Positions 33,271 through 43,716 of a stretch of 64,000 nucleotides of DNA are shown piece by piece. Position 1 is the first letter of the stretch. Every line of letters starts with the position of its first letter. Position numbers and translations under genes: made by a program. The notes below the pieces were generated by a model. That model saw nothing but the letters and a program-made list of their open reading frames with translations, was not told where the DNA came from and ran no database searches. This stretch comes from JACJVV01 sp964581515. GTDB taxonomy: Archaea; Nanobdellota; Nanobdellia; Woesearchaeales; JACJVV01. The stretch lies in assembly GCA_964581515.1 (NCBI GenBank), contig CAZOOV010000005.1:89795-153794 (forward strand), written 5' to 3'.

Positions 33271-34929
33271 ATGGAAATATCAGATAAGAAAAAGAAAATA
33301 ATAGGATTTTTTATGCAAAATGATGCTTTAATCTCATTAGATTCTATAGAAAAATTTGAAGATGAGATCTTTTTAGATAAAATTATAAGTTTAATAGATC
33401 AAAAATCAGAAATTTCTGTTATTTTAGATTTTATGGGTAAATATGCATTAAGTGATACTTCTGTTAATCGATATCAACAAAATACTACTGAAAATACTAC
33501 AAATCAAAATACCACTGATCAAAACTCTCAATCAACAATGACTACCAGTCCAACAATATCAACCCAGTCAACTGATTCTTCTCAATCAACAACCTCTTCT
33601 GAACATACATCCTCTCTATCAACCCCTGCTATAGAAATACAAACACCAACTCTTCCTACAAGTGAACAACCTAAATTAAATATAATTCATGATTTTAATT
33701 TACTTCCTAAAAAAAGAGAAGTAAGTCATTTTGTATCTTATTTTTCTTCAAGATATAAACAAATATTATCTATTTTGAAAAATAGAAAGGAACTTTCTTC
33801 AATTTTATCAATTGCAAGATTGAAAGCAAAGACAGATAGAGAAAAAGTTTCTGTTATATGTTTAGTAAGAAAGAAAGATATTACAAAAAATGATAATATT
33901 ATTCTAACAGTAGAAGATTTAACTGGAGAAATAAAAGTACTTGTTAATAAATCAAATAAAGAATTGACAGAAGTAGCAAAAGATCTTGTTAGAGATGAAG
34001 TAATTGGTGTTGTTGGAATGAATGGGGATAATATTTTATTCTCAAATTCAATAATTCAACCAGAAATTCCTTTAGATAAAGAATTTAAGAAAGCAGAAAA
34101 AGAAGAGTGTGCAGTTTTTTTATCAGATATACATGTTGGTTCAAAATATTTTCTTGCTGATGAATTTAATAAGTTTATTTCTTGGATCAGGCAGGAAACA
34201 GGTACAGAAAATCAGAGAAAAATAGCTGATAAGGTAAAATATGTTTTTATAGCTGGTGATCTTGTTGATGGTGTAGGAATATATCCTAATCAAGAATTAG
34301 AGTTAGATATTGATGACATTTATGGGCAATATAGTAAGGCTGCAGAACTCATAAAGAAAATTCCATCCCATATATCTGTAATTATTTGTCCTGGAAATCA
34401 TGATGCATCTAGATTGTCAGAACCACAACCAAAATTATTTGGAGATTATATTAAACCTTTAAGCGATATACCAAATGTATCTCTTGTTTCAAACCCATCT
34501 TATATTAATATTTCTGCAACTGAAACTTTTTCAGGATTTGATATCTTATTGTATCATGGTTATAGTTTTGATTATTATGTTGCAAATGTAGATTCATTAA
34601 GATTGGAAGGAGGGTATGATAGGGCAGATTTAATCATGAAATTTCTTTTAAAGAGAAGACATTTAGCACCAGCATATACATCAACATTATTTATTCCTGA
34701 GGAGACAAAAGATAGTCTTGTTATAGAGAAAATACCTGATTTTTTCATTACTGGCCATATTCATAAAACTGCTGTAAGTAATTATAGGAATGTGACTTTG
34801 ATAAGTGGAAGTTGTTGGCAATCCATTACCTCTTTTCAAGAAAAGGTAGGACATCATCCTGAACCAGCTAAAGTTCCGGTTGTTAATTTGAAAACAAGAA
34901 AAGTAACTATTTTAAATTTTTTAGATTAG
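33271..34929 (+). CDS. DNA polymerase D small subunit (DP1)
   Basis: The protein of about 552 residues has an N-terminal helical domain, a low-complexity Ser/Thr/Gln/Asn linker (about nt 33480-33660), an OB domain (VSVICLVRKKDITKNDNIIL) and a calcineurin-like phosphodiesterase domain with FLSDIHVGSKYF, IAGDLVDGVG, CPGNHDASR, LYHGYSFDYY and ITGHIHKTAV. All nuclease metal ligands are present, so 3'-5' proofreading should be active. GTG 33262 and ATG 33265 are other starts; TATA-like gtttaagtt (about 33242) favours 33271. It lies 38 bp or more after orc1 and before dp2. Confidence 0.94.
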   Translation: MEISDKKKKIIGFFMQNDALISLDSIEKFEDEIFLDKIISLIDQKSEISVILDFMGKYALSDTSVNRYQQNTTENTTNQNTTDQNSQSTMTTSPTISTQSTDSSQSTTSSEHTSSLSTPAIEIQTPTLPTSEQPKLNIIHDFNLLPKKREVSHFVSYFSSRYKQILSILKNRKELSSILSIARLKAKTDREKVSVICLVRKKDITKNDNIILTVEDLTGEIKVLVNKSNKELTEVAKDLVRDEVIGVVGMNGDNILFSNSIIQPEIPLDKEFKKAEKEECAVFLSDIHVGSKYFLADEFNKFISWIRQETGTENQRKIADKVKYVFIAGDLVDGVGIYPNQELELDIDDIYGQYSKAAELIKKIPSHISVIICPGNHDASRLSEPQPKLFGDYIKPLSDIPNVSLVSNPSYINISATETFSGFDILLYHGYSFDYYVANVDSLRLEGGYDRADLIMKFLLKRRHLAPAYTSTLFIPEETKDSLVIEKIPDFFITGHIHKTAVSNYRNVTLISGSCWQSITSFQEKVGHHPEPAKVPVVNLKTRKVTILNFLD

Positions 34930-34977
34930 AGAAATAAGATTAATTAAATTAAGAAACATAGAAGAAAATAAGAAAAA

Positions 34978-37900
34978 ATGACAGTAGAATCAAAAAATCT
35001 CCAGAAATATTTTGAATCTGTAGAGTCACAAACAAATAAAGCACTTAAAATTGCAACTAGTGCTAGGCAGAAAGGATTTGATCCTGAAGATAAGGTAGAT
35101 ATACCTATTGCTAAGAATATGGCTGAGCGTGTTTTAGGGTTAGTCTCAGCAGTGGCTCCAGCTTTATTAAATTCAAATATCGTTGAAAGAATTGAGGAAC
35201 TTGAAAAAGAATTTTCTCCTTTAGATTGGAGAGTCGCTTTTAAGATTGCAGCAGAAGTGGCACTTGAGAAATTTTGCAAATTTGAGTCTAAAAAAGAAGC
35301 AGTTGAAATTGGAATCAGAACTGGATTTATGTATCTTACAGGAGGTATAGTATCAGCGCCTTTAGAAGGGCTTGTAGAGATAAGAATCAAAAAAAGAAAT
35401 GATGGGAAAGAATATGTTGCATTAGTTTATGCTGGTCCAATAAGGGGGGCAGGAGGTACTGCTGCTGCAACCTCAGTTGTTTTGGGAGATTATGTTGCAA
35501 CACAACTTGGTTTTGCAAAATATGATCCTACAGAAGATGAAATAAATAGGACTGCTACTGAATTATATGATTATAATGAAAGAATTACAAATCTTCAATA
35601 TCTTCCTTCAAAAGAAGAAATAAAATTTATGATTAAAAATATGCCTATCGAAATTGATGGAGACCCTACTGAAAGAATTGAAGTTTCAAATTTTAAAGAT
35701 CAACCCCGAATCGAGACTAATTTGATTAGAGGAGGGATTTGTCTTGTTATTGGAGAAGGTCTTTGTCAAAAAGCACCTAAAATATGGAAAAGACTTAGTG
35801 AATGGGGTAATGAATTTGGAATTGATTGGAATTTTTTAGATGAATTTTTGAAATTACAAAAGAAAATAAAGGCAAAAGGAAAGAAAAAAGAAGGAACACA
35901 AGGGATCTCACCTATTTTTACATTTATTAGTGATATGGTAGCTGGAAGGCCTGTTTTAAGTTATCCTATGGCTTACGGAGGATTCAGGCTTCGTATGGGG
36001 AGGACAAGAACATCTGGGTTTTCTGCAATAGCATTAAACACTTTTACTTTAAAGGCCTTAAATAATTTTATAGTTTATGGAACTCAGTTAAAGCTTGAAA
36101 GACCAGGAAAAGCAGGTTCTGTTACAGTATGTGAGGCAATAGAAGGACCAACAGTATTATTAAATGATGGTAAGGTTATTAAGATTACAAAAGAAAATCA
36201 AGATCTTTTAAAATTTACAAAAAAAATATTATTTTTAGGTGATATTTTAATTAATTATGGGGATTTTTCAGAGAATGGCCACCCATTAGTTCCAGTAGGA
36301 TATTGTGAAGAATGGTGGCTTTTAGAATTAGAAAAAAAGACAAAAGAAATGATTGGATCATTAGATATAGGTAAATTATCAACTATTGTTAATATAGAAG
36401 AAGAAAAACTAAATTGTCTTTTTTCAGATGTTTTTAATACTAAACTTAGTTTTGAAGATGCTTATAAGATATCTAAAAAATTAGATATCCCATTGTATCC
36501 TGAATATATTTATTATTATACTGCTTTATCTAAAGAAGATTTGGGCTATTTATTAGACAGAATAGAACAAATAAAGATAAATTATATTGATGAAACAAAG
36601 TCTAAAGTTAAGTCTCTTGTTTTTGCAAAAGATGAAAAATTAAAGTTATTATTAGAAAATATAGGTACACCTCATGATATAATCTCTAATGAATTTATTG
36701 TTTTAAATGATATTGTTGCTGAAGTTTTCATGAGAACATTCGCTATTACAGATACTACAAATCAAGTTTTAGGTAAAGATATTGTTCAACAACATCCTGA
36801 TAAAAATGTATTAGATATAATAAACATGTTATCTGATGTTAAAATTAATGATAAGGCAGGTACATTTGTGGGTGCTAGGATGGGAAGACCTGAAAAGGCA
36901 AAAATGAGGAAATTACAAGGATCCCCTCAGGTTTTATTTCCTGTAGGGGAAGAAGGCGGCAGACTTAAGAGTTTTCAGGCATCTATAGAGAAAGGAGAAG
37001 TTACAAGTACTCTTCCAATATATTATTGTGAAAAATGTAAGAAAAAATCAGTCTATAAAATCTGTCATAAATGTTTTGAAAAAACAAAGAAAATTTTCTT
37101 TTGCCCAAATATAAATAAAGAATTAATAACAGATAAGCCACCCTTAGATCAAGACGAGGGGGCAATTGGTTATAAAAATATGACGATAAATATTCATGAA
37201 TATGTAGATTCTTGTTTAAAGATGCTTAAAACAAAAGTTTATCCTGATTTAATAAAAGGAGTTAAATCAACATCAAACAAAGATCATATTCCTGAAAATT
37301 TGATTAAAGGTTTTTTGCGTGCGAAAAATGACATTTATGTTAATAAAGATGGTACAACAAGATATGACATGTCAGAGTCCCCTATTACTGCATTTAAGCC
37401 AAAAGAAATTAATGCTACTATAGAACAATTGAATTCTCTTGGTTATACTAAAGATATAAATGGCGCTAAGCTTGAACATGATAATCAAGTTGTTGAAATA
37501 TTTCCTCAAGATGTTGTACTTCCTTCTGGGGATAATGCTCTTGAAGAACAAGCGGATGATGTTATGTTCAGAATCGGTAATTTTGTAGATGAATTACTTG
37601 TTAGATTGTATGGACAGAAAAAATATTATAATTTTAAATCAAAACAAGATTTAATAGGTTCACTTATAATTTGTCTTGCACCTCATATCTCCTGTGGTAC
37701 CATTGGGAGAGTTATTGGTTTTTCTAAAAATCAAGTTATGCTTGCTCATCCTATGATGCACGCTGCAGTGAGGCGGGATTGTGATGGGGATGAAGCTTGT
37801 TTTATTTTACTAATGGATGGTTTTTTGAATTTTTCACGTCAATATTTACCTGATAGAAGAGGTTCTAGAACCATGGACGCTCCCCTTGTTTTATCAACAA

Positions 37901-38532
37901 AGATAATTCCTTCTGAAGTTGATGATCAAGTTCATGGACTTGATGTTGTTAAGAGGTATCCTTTGGAATTATATGAGGCGGGATTTGAGTTTAAGATGCC
38001 ATGGGAGATTAAAGTTGAACAATTGAAAGATAATCTTAATACAGAAAAACAATATGAAGGTTTTTTCTTTACCCATCCAGTCCATGATTTAAATAAAGGA
38101 CCAAAAGTATCTGCCTATAAAGTCTTACCTTCAATGAAAGAGAAATTAGATGGTCAGATGGATTTAGCAACTAAAATAAAAGCTGTTGATGAGGCTAATG
38201 TGGCTACAATGGTAATTCAAAAACATTTTTTAAAAGACATAAAAGGAAATCTTCGGAAATTTTCTACACAACAATTTAGATGTGTACAATGCAATGAAAA
38301 ATATCATAGGCCACCATTAATTGGTAAATGTCAAAAATGTGGAGGAAGGATGCTTTTTACAATTTCAGAGGGAAGTATAATAAAATATCTTGGACCTTCT
38401 TTAGATCTCGCAAACAAATATGCTGTTCCAGTTTATCTAAAACAAACACTAGAACTTACACAAGAAAGAGTTGATAGTGTATTTGGGAAAGAGAAAGAAA
38501 TTCAAGAAGGGCTAAATAAGTTTTTTGCATGA
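34978..38532 (+). CDS. DNA polymerase D large subunit (DP2)
   Basis: The 1184-residue polymerase subunit includes YAGPIRGAGGTAAATSVVLGD, RPVLSYPMAYGGFRLRMGRT, VGARMGRPEKAKMRKLQGSP and the catalytic double-psi barrel motif RRDCDGDEACF near residue 930. Two zinc modules are visible (CEKCKKKSVYKICHKC and CVQCNEKYHRP..CQKCGGRM). The C-terminus QEGLNKFFA is a PCNA-interacting peptide. No intein interrupts it. With DP1 it forms the D-family replicative polymerase. The start lies 48 nt after dp1. Confidence 0.97.
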   Translation: MTVESKNLQKYFESVESQTNKALKIATSARQKGFDPEDKVDIPIAKNMAERVLGLVSAVAPALLNSNIVERIEELEKEFSPLDWRVAFKIAAEVALEKFCKFESKKEAVEIGIRTGFMYLTGGIVSAPLEGLVEIRIKKRNDGKEYVALVYAGPIRGAGGTAAATSVVLGDYVATQLGFAKYDPTEDEINRTATELYDYNERITNLQYLPSKEEIKFMIKNMPIEIDGDPTERIEVSNFKDQPRIETNLIRGGICLVIGEGLCQKAPKIWKRLSEWGNEFGIDWNFLDEFLKLQKKIKAKGKKKEGTQGISPIFTFISDMVAGRPVLSYPMAYGGFRLRMGRTRTSGFSAIALNTFTLKALNNFIVYGTQLKLERPGKAGSVTVCEAIEGPTVLLNDGKVIKITKENQDLLKFTKKILFLGDILINYGDFSENGHPLVPVGYCEEWWLLELEKKTKEMIGSLDIGKLSTIVNIEEEKLNCLFSDVFNTKLSFEDAYKISKKLDIPLYPEYIYYYTALSKEDLGYLLDRIEQIKINYIDETKSKVKSLVFAKDEKLKLLLENIGTPHDIISNEFIVLNDIVAEVFMRTFAITDTTNQVLGKDIVQQHPDKNVLDIINMLSDVKINDKAGTFVGARMGRPEKAKMRKLQGSPQVLFPVGEEGGRLKSFQASIEKGEVTSTLPIYYCEKCKKKSVYKICHKCFEKTKKIFFCPNINKELITDKPPLDQDEGAIGYKNMTINIHEYVDSCLKMLKTKVYPDLIKGVKSTSNKDHIPENLIKGFLRAKNDIYVNKDGTTRYDMSESPITAFKPKEINATIEQLNSLGYTKDINGAKLEHDNQVVEIFPQDVVLPSGDNALEEQADDVMFRIGNFVDELLVRLYGQKKYYNFKSKQDLIGSLIICLAPHISCGTIGRVIGFSKNQVMLAHPMMHAAVRRDCDGDEACFILLMDGFLNFSRQYLPDRRGSRTMDAPLVLSTKIIPSEVDDQVHGLDVVKRYPLELYEAGFEFKMPWEIKVEQLKDNLNTEKQYEGFFFTHPVHDLNKGPKVSAYKVLPSMKEKLDGQMDLATKIKAVDEANVATMVIQKHFLKDIKGNLRKFSTQQFRCVQCNEKYHRPPLIGKCQKCGGRMLFTISEGSIIKYLGPSLDLANKYAVPVYLKQTLELTQERVDSVFGKEKEIQEGLNKFFA

Positions 38533-38560
38533 TTTGAATAAGTTCCTTGTATAATCTTTG

Positions 38561-38830
38561 TTATATTATTTTAAAATCATTATATGGTGGATAATCAGTT
38601 GTCTCTATGTTTGATTTAATCACTGTAGCAAGAGCTGGCCCTGTATTTATTTCTTCAAATAGTTTTTGAACATCATTTTCCTTACCTTGACAATAAATTT
38701 CAACTATATCGCCGTTAGGGTGGTTTTCTACTGTTCCTTTTAATTCTAAATTGAGGGCTTTTCTGAGGACAAAATACCTAAAACCTACTCCTTGAACCCT
38801 ACCTTGAATAATAATATGATATGTCTTCAT
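38561..38830 (-). CDS. Acylphosphatase
   Basis: The 89-residue protein has the full signature GRVQGVGFRYFV (catalytic Arg) and HPNGDIVEIYCQG (catalytic Asn is N37 in ENHPNGD). It hydrolyses acyl phosphates. It is convergent with dp2. TATA-like ttatataag about 26 nt before the ATG indicates a leaderless mRNA. Confidence 0.95.
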   Translation of the reverse strand: MKTYHIIIQGRVQGVGFRYFVLRKALNLELKGTVENHPNGDIVEIYCQGKENDVQKLFEEINTGPALATVIKSNIETTDYPPYNDFKII

Positions 38831-39044
38831 ATTTAGCTTTATCTACTCCTTATATAAAGAATTTACCTTCAATAAACAATATGCTTTATAAAGGGTAATA
38901 GGAGAATGGGTGGTGTTACTACTTTAAAATACTAAAAAACCGAAATGTTTAAATACTGCATCCCCATTTACACTATTTATTCAATTGGGGGTTTAGTTGG
39001 AAAATTAGATTCGATTATCAATATACTTTAGTGGTGGTGTTTAT

Positions 39045-39854
39045 ATGATCGTTCAAAAAGAATTTTTAAACAAATTGGGTGTGCTTGGTCTAAATTCATA
39101 CGAAGCAAAACTTTGGGCTGCATTATTGTCCAGAGGAGTATCTACAGCGGGAGAGCTTAGTGATATTGCAAATGTTCCTAGATCAAGAAGTTATGATGTT
39201 CTTGAAAGTCTTGAGAAGAAAGGATTTGTAATTATGAAGTTGGGTAAGCCAATTAAATATATCGCAGTTAATCCATCAGATGTTCTTGAGCGTGTTAAAC
39301 ATAATATTTTAGAAGAAGCTGAAACAAGTACAAAAACACTTGATAAGCTTCGTGACAGTGAGATGTTAAAGGAGTTAAATCAACTTCATTCTAAAGGTAT
39401 AGATACTGTAGATCCAGCTGAATTATCAGGAAGTTTCAAGGGAAGGAGCAATCTATATACTCATCTTGAATCTATGATGAAGATTGCGGAAAAATCTATT
39501 ATGATTTCAACTACAGAAGAAGGGTTGAAGAGAAAGGCTGAATCTTTTAGAAGAGCTTTCTATCGTGCTAAAGAAAATGGAGTTGAAATTAAGATTATGG
39601 CTCCAATTACAAAAAATAATAAACATGTTGCACAAAAATTATCAGAATATGGAAAAGTAAAACATACAGATGTTCCTTTGGGCAGATTTGTGGTAATTGA
39701 TGAATCACAGATTACTTTTATGCTTGTAGATGATGCAGATGTTCATCCAAATTACGATTCAGGTGTTTGGGTAAATAGTCCATTTTTTGCACAAACTGTT
39801 GCTAATATGTATGAAACAGCTTGGAAAAAGCAAAAATCAGTTGATAAATTATAA
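39045..39854 (+). CDS. TrmB-like transcriptional regulator, paralogue B
   Basis: The 269-residue protein is a close relative of the one at 28519-29340, with nearly identical winged-helix segments (STAGELSDIANVPRSRSYDV, LEKKGFVIMKLGKPIKYIA). The C-terminal sensor is more divergent. Its leader is about 75 nt after TATA-like tgtttaaatac (about 38945) and includes a CCCCAT/ATTGGGG-type inverted repeat at about 38961-38992, a possible operator. GGTGGTG near 39031 can serve as Shine-Dalgarno. A hairpin terminator follows. Confidence 0.87.
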   Translation: MIVQKEFLNKLGVLGLNSYEAKLWAALLSRGVSTAGELSDIANVPRSRSYDVLESLEKKGFVIMKLGKPIKYIAVNPSDVLERVKHNILEEAETSTKTLDKLRDSEMLKELNQLHSKGIDTVDPAELSGSFKGRSNLYTHLESMMKIAEKSIMISTTEEGLKRKAESFRRAFYRAKENGVEIKIMAPITKNNKHVAQKLSEYGKVKHTDVPLGRFVVIDESQITFMLVDDADVHPNYDSGVWVNSPFFAQTVANMYETAWKKQKSVDKL

Positions 39855-39897
39855 TTATTTTTTTTAATATCATAAAAAATCATAATCACCTCTTTTT

Positions 39898-39932
39898 CCT
39901 GGGAAAAATCTCTTCGTGAGATTTTTTCCAGG
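39898..39932 (+). terminator. Strong hairpin with UUCG-type loop and U tail
   Basis: CCTGG and AAAAATCTC on the left pair with GAGATTTTT and CCAGG on the right around TTCGT, followed by TTTCTTTT. It lies 44 nt after the stop of TrmB-like paralogue B and has the form of an intrinsic terminator, which is unusual for archaea. Confidence 0.65.
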
Positions 39933-40062
39933 TTTCTTTTAAAATTTAGATTATTATTGATTTTATTCTTAATATAATCATTTTTCAACATTAATCTTTT
40001 TTTAATATTTTAATAATGATTTTTAGAAAAAACATATAAATGCATTATTTAAGGGATTATAC

Positions 40063-40947
40063 ATGGTATTTGAATCATTTATTAATCCTAAATTTGCAGA
40101 ACAAAAACCATGGATCACTTTTTTTTTAGGGTTTATATTCGCTTCAATAGCTATATTTTTAGGTAATTATATTTTTCCAGCAGAAAATGCATCACTTACT
40201 ATTGTTTTCTTAACGACATTATTTTTTATTCCGTTATTTTATTTGACAATGATTTATGAAGAGAAGAAAGATTTAGATAATAATGTCGGAGAGAAAAAAC
40301 TATTAAAAGAACATTCTCGTGCAATAATTTTCTTTTTGATGATATTTTTAGGTATGACTCTTGCTTTCATGTTTTGGTATATCATGTTTACACTTTTCCC
40401 GTTATTTTTTAGTATTAATCCCGAAATTATATTTAAAATACAAGGTGATACTATAAGTCAAATTAATGGTAATGTTATAGAATCAGTATCCGGTGCAATG
40501 AAAGATGCATTTTTTGTACTAGAAAATAATATACAAGTTATGATCTTTTGTGTATTATTCTCTTTTATCTTCGGAGCAGGAGCAATTTTTATTATCACTT
40601 GGAATGCTTCTGTTATTGGACTTGCTCTTGGTAGAGAATTTATGAAATTTGTTCATGCAGCAAGTGGTGGATTAATTGGTGTTGTATATGCAAAAGCCAC
40701 TGGATGCGCTTTACTTCGTTATTTTATACATGGCATACCTGAAATTATGGCTTATTTTGTGGGCGGACTTGCAGGAGGAATAATTTCAGCTGCTATAATT
40801 AAACATGATTTTGGTTCAGAAAAATTTGAAAAAGTTATACTTGATGCTGCTTTACTTCTTTTGATAGCTGTTGGTATACTTGTTGTAGCTGCATTTTTAG
40901 AGGCTTTTATTACTCCTCTTCTTATGTGTAGAATTATCCCTACTTGA
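40063..40947 (+). CDS. SpoIIM/DUF95-family membrane protein
   Basis: The 294-residue protein has about six membrane helices. The region HGIPEIMAYFVGGLAGGIIS followed by a C-terminal FLEAFITPLL is the hallmark of the stage II sporulation protein M (DUF95) family, which is widespread in archaea with unknown role. WNASVIGLALGREF is also typical. A TATA-like catataaatg (about 40031) lies about 28 nt upstream. It is convergent with the rpa-mcm operon. Confidence 0.85.
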   Translation: MVFESFINPKFAEQKPWITFFLGFIFASIAIFLGNYIFPAENASLTIVFLTTLFFIPLFYLTMIYEEKKDLDNNVGEKKLLKEHSRAIIFFLMIFLGMTLAFMFWYIMFTLFPLFFSINPEIIFKIQGDTISQINGNVIESVSGAMKDAFFVLENNIQVMIFCVLFSFIFGAGAIFIITWNASVIGLALGREFMKFVHAASGGLIGVVYAKATGCALLRYFIHGIPEIMAYFVGGLAGGIISAAIIKHDFGSEKFEKVILDAALLLLIAVGILVVAAFLEAFITPLLMCRIIPT

Positions 40948-40963
40948 AGTATTGTTAGTTATT

Positions 40964-41623
40964 TTATTCAAGAATTTTAACTTTTCCAGGAACTATTTCA
41001 AATATTTCTCCTTTTAATAGAAGCTGTTGTACTATATTTTCTGCTTCGGGATAATTTGATGCGAGTTCTTGAACATCACATCCTTCTCCTTTATCTAATT
41101 CTTTTATTTTCATAAGAATAGTATCAATTTCATCTAGTTCTTCTACTGGTTTAGGAACTTCTTTTGGAACTTCCTCTACTGGTGTTTCAATTTTAATCTC
41201 TTCTTTTAAGTCTGGCATTTGGATATTTTTTAGTAAAATTTCTTTTTTACGATATTCAAGCCAGCCTTTATTGGTTATTTTTTTTACAATTTCTGCATTG
41301 AGATATATATCTTCATTATATGATCTAGGTCTTCCTATGACAAGAACAATATCTCCTATGGTCAAATCTTGGAATAGATTGCCTTCTTCAAATGATCTGA
41401 TTTCAATTTTTCCACTTCCATCATCGATGAATAATGATTGACCAGATTCAGGGATTGTAACTACTACTCCAATTATATTAACACGAGAGATTTTTTCATC
41501 TTTGCTCGTTAATACATAATTTGGATCCCATCCTTCTTGTTTGATATATTTACCATTATTTAATTCTTTTAAAGAAGCAATTCTTGCCGTTTGTCTTTCA
41601 ATACTTCGTTGTTCTTCAGCCAT
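40964..41623 (-). CDS. Replication protein A-like single-stranded DNA-binding protein
   Basis: The 219-residue protein has one OB-fold domain (SRVNIIGVVVTIPESGQSLF, DDGSGKIEIRSF, GDIVLVIGRPRSYNEDIYL), an acidic Pro/Glu linker, and a C-terminal winged helix, the plan of RPA32/RPA2. It lies 25 nt downstream of mcm on the same strand, so it is probably in the mcm operon and binds ssDNA exposed by the helicase. Whether other RPA subunits exist cannot be seen here. Confidence 0.8.
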   Translation of the reverse strand: MAEEQRSIERQTARIASLKELNNGKYIKQEGWDPNYVLTSKDEKISRVNIIGVVVTIPESGQSLFIDDGSGKIEIRSFEEGNLFQDLTIGDIVLVIGRPRSYNEDIYLNAEIVKKITNKGWLEYRKKEILLKNIQMPDLKEEIKIETPVEEVPKEVPKPVEELDEIDTILMKIKELDKGEGCDVQELASNYPEAENIVQQLLLKGEIFEIVPGKVKILE

Positions 41624-41648
41624 TTTTCTTGTTAATCTCTATATTATT

Positions 41649-43655
41649 TTAAATCTTTTGAATAAATCCTCTTTTTGGTTCAAATATATCACCTGAACGC
41701 TTTAATTTGTCTATTACTTCATTAATTTCATCATCCGCAAGTCCTTTTTCTTTTCCAATTTCTTCTACATCCTCTAAAGGGATTGTTTTTCCAATTTTAT
41801 TTTCAAGATTATTAATTATTTCTTTGATTACTATTATTTTATTTCTTTCTGAAGAAGGAGTGTCAGTAGCAATTCTATCAACATCAAAAGTACCCGTTTC
41901 TTCATCAAATGCAATTAACTTAAGACAATGATGAACAAGATCTATTGCTTTTTTTGCATCAGTTCTTGTTATTTTATCAGCAAGTCTAAGTTTTGAATTA
42001 GCCTCTGCTAAACGGACTAATCCTTCTAATTGTCTGGCAGTTATTGGTACTGATTTTGTATTACCAGAGTTTCTCATTTGAAGATAATATTTTTTTAATT
42101 CTTCTATTGCTGAATCTGTTAATTCAGGTCTAACATTTTGTCTTACATAAGCTACGTATTTTCTTAAAAATTCAGTTTCAATAGGAGGTTCAATCGAATC
42201 TTTATTTTGATGTATTCTTAGTATAAACGAAGCAAGTTGTGTGTCTTTTGCTTCATCAGGAAGGTCCCTTACAGGGAAAATAAGGTCAAATCTGTTGATA
42301 AGGGTGACTGGGAGTTGTATTTGCTCAGCTATTGTGGAATAAGGGTCAAATCTTCCAAATTTAGGGTTTGCAGCGGCTAATACAGTTGCTTCTGCTCTTA
42401 ATGTGGCTTGGATATTTGCTTTTGAGATAGTTATTGTTTGCTGTTCTAAAGCTTCATGCATGGCGCTAGTATCATCTTGTGTCATCTTATCAAGCTCATC
42501 AATACAACATACCCCTTTGTTTGCAAGGACAAGAGCTCCTGCTTCTAAGGCCCAATCTGAAAGAAATTCATCTTTTACAACGGCTGCTGTAAGACCTGCT
42601 CCACTTGCTCCTTTTCCTGATACATATCTTCCTTTAGGCGCTACTTTATGGATTCTTCTGATAAGTTGAGATTTACCTGAACCTGGATCTCCAACAAGAA
42701 GGACATGTATATCCCCTCTTGTAACGACTCCATCATTTCTTTCTTTTCTTACCCCTCCCATTAATTGAAGTACAAGAGCTTCTTTAATGAGATTATGTCC
42801 GTAAATACTTGGTGCAACAGAATCTATTAATTTTTGAAAAAGTTGAGGATCTTTTCCTAATTCTTTTATTTTTTCTTCATCTTCTTTTGATATTTTGATT
42901 TCATTATAATCCTCTTGGACCGCTTCAATAGAATTCGCTTCTATTAATAAATCAAAAACTGTGCTTTTTGAGCCTGTTCTCATTATAACTGGAATTTCTT
43001 TTACAATTCCTGTTATTTTGATTGCACTTCCAGGACTAGTAATTTTTTCATTTAGTGGAGAAACCAAATCATTTTTTAAAAATACATTCATCCTTTTAGG
43101 CTGATCTCCTCCATCTAAATCTTCTGAAGATTCTTCTAATTTGAGATGTTGTGCATCAATTAGTTCTTTTGAGAGTAAAGTGAATTTTCCTTTTCTTCCA
43201 CATCCGCATTTTGATGGTTCTTTGAATTGTTTATCTAGTTGAAGGACAGGAATAATATTTCCACAACTCGGGCATTCAAATCTTGCTGAAGTAACTTGTG
43301 GTCTGACATCAGATTTTTGTCTTACAACCCCTTCAAAAAAGAGAAATTTTCCTAGGTGAACACTTCTAATATTTCTGAGAAGTATTTTCTGACTCTTAGG
43401 AAGATTTTTAATTCTAACAGTAAAATTATTTGGTCTGTTTGGAAGATCAAATTGTTCAACAGCAATCTCAAAAGCCTTTAGAAGTTCTTCTGGTTGATCT
43501 AAAAAAAGGTCAGCAATTTCAGGGTTGAATTGTGCTAATAAAGTAAAATCAACATTTAATGATTTTTTTCCAATTCTAATCTGTTCGAGAAGAGGACTAT
43601 AATAATGTTTTTCTAAAAATTCTTGTAGAGTTTTAATTTGTGTCTGGACATCCAT
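41649..43655 (-). CDS. mcm: Replicative helicase MCM
   Basis: The 668-residue helicase has an N-terminal domain with a zinc finger (CPSCG at 128-132 and CGCG at 150-153), Walker A GDPGSGKSQ (322-330), GKGASGAGLTAAVVKDEF, Walker B CIDELDKM (384-391) and the arginine finger NRFDLIF (Arg455). A C-terminal winged helix is present and there is no intein. Homohexamers unwind the fork. A 15-nt motif shared with the primase promoter lies 62-76 nt upstream of the start. Confidence 0.97.
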   Translation of the reverse strand: MDVQTQIKTLQEFLEKHYYSPLLEQIRIGKKSLNVDFTLLAQFNPEIADLFLDQPEELLKAFEIAVEQFDLPNRPNNFTVRIKNLPKSQKILLRNIRSVHLGKFLFFEGVVRQKSDVRPQVTSARFECPSCGNIIPVLQLDKQFKEPSKCGCGRKGKFTLLSKELIDAQHLKLEESSEDLDGGDQPKRMNVFLKNDLVSPLNEKITSPGSAIKITGIVKEIPVIMRTGSKSTVFDLLIEANSIEAVQEDYNEIKISKEDEEKIKELGKDPQLFQKLIDSVAPSIYGHNLIKEALVLQLMGGVRKERNDGVVTRGDIHVLLVGDPGSGKSQLIRRIHKVAPKGRYVSGKGASGAGLTAAVVKDEFLSDWALEAGALVLANKGVCCIDELDKMTQDDTSAMHEALEQQTITISKANIQATLRAEATVLAAANPKFGRFDPYSTIAEQIQLPVTLINRFDLIFPVRDLPDEAKDTQLASFILRIHQNKDSIEPPIETEFLRKYVAYVRQNVRPELTDSAIEELKKYYLQMRNSGNTKSVPITARQLEGLVRLAEANSKLRLADKITRTDAKKAIDLVHHCLKLIAFDEETGTFDVDRIATDTPSSERNKIIVIKEIINNLENKIGKTIPLEDVEEIGKEKGLADDEINEVIDKLKRSGDIFEPKRGFIQKI

Positions 43656-43716
43656 TTTTGGAACTTGTGTTATAATTCATCTTATAGCTATCGCTAGCTT
43701 AAAAAAGCTATATTAA

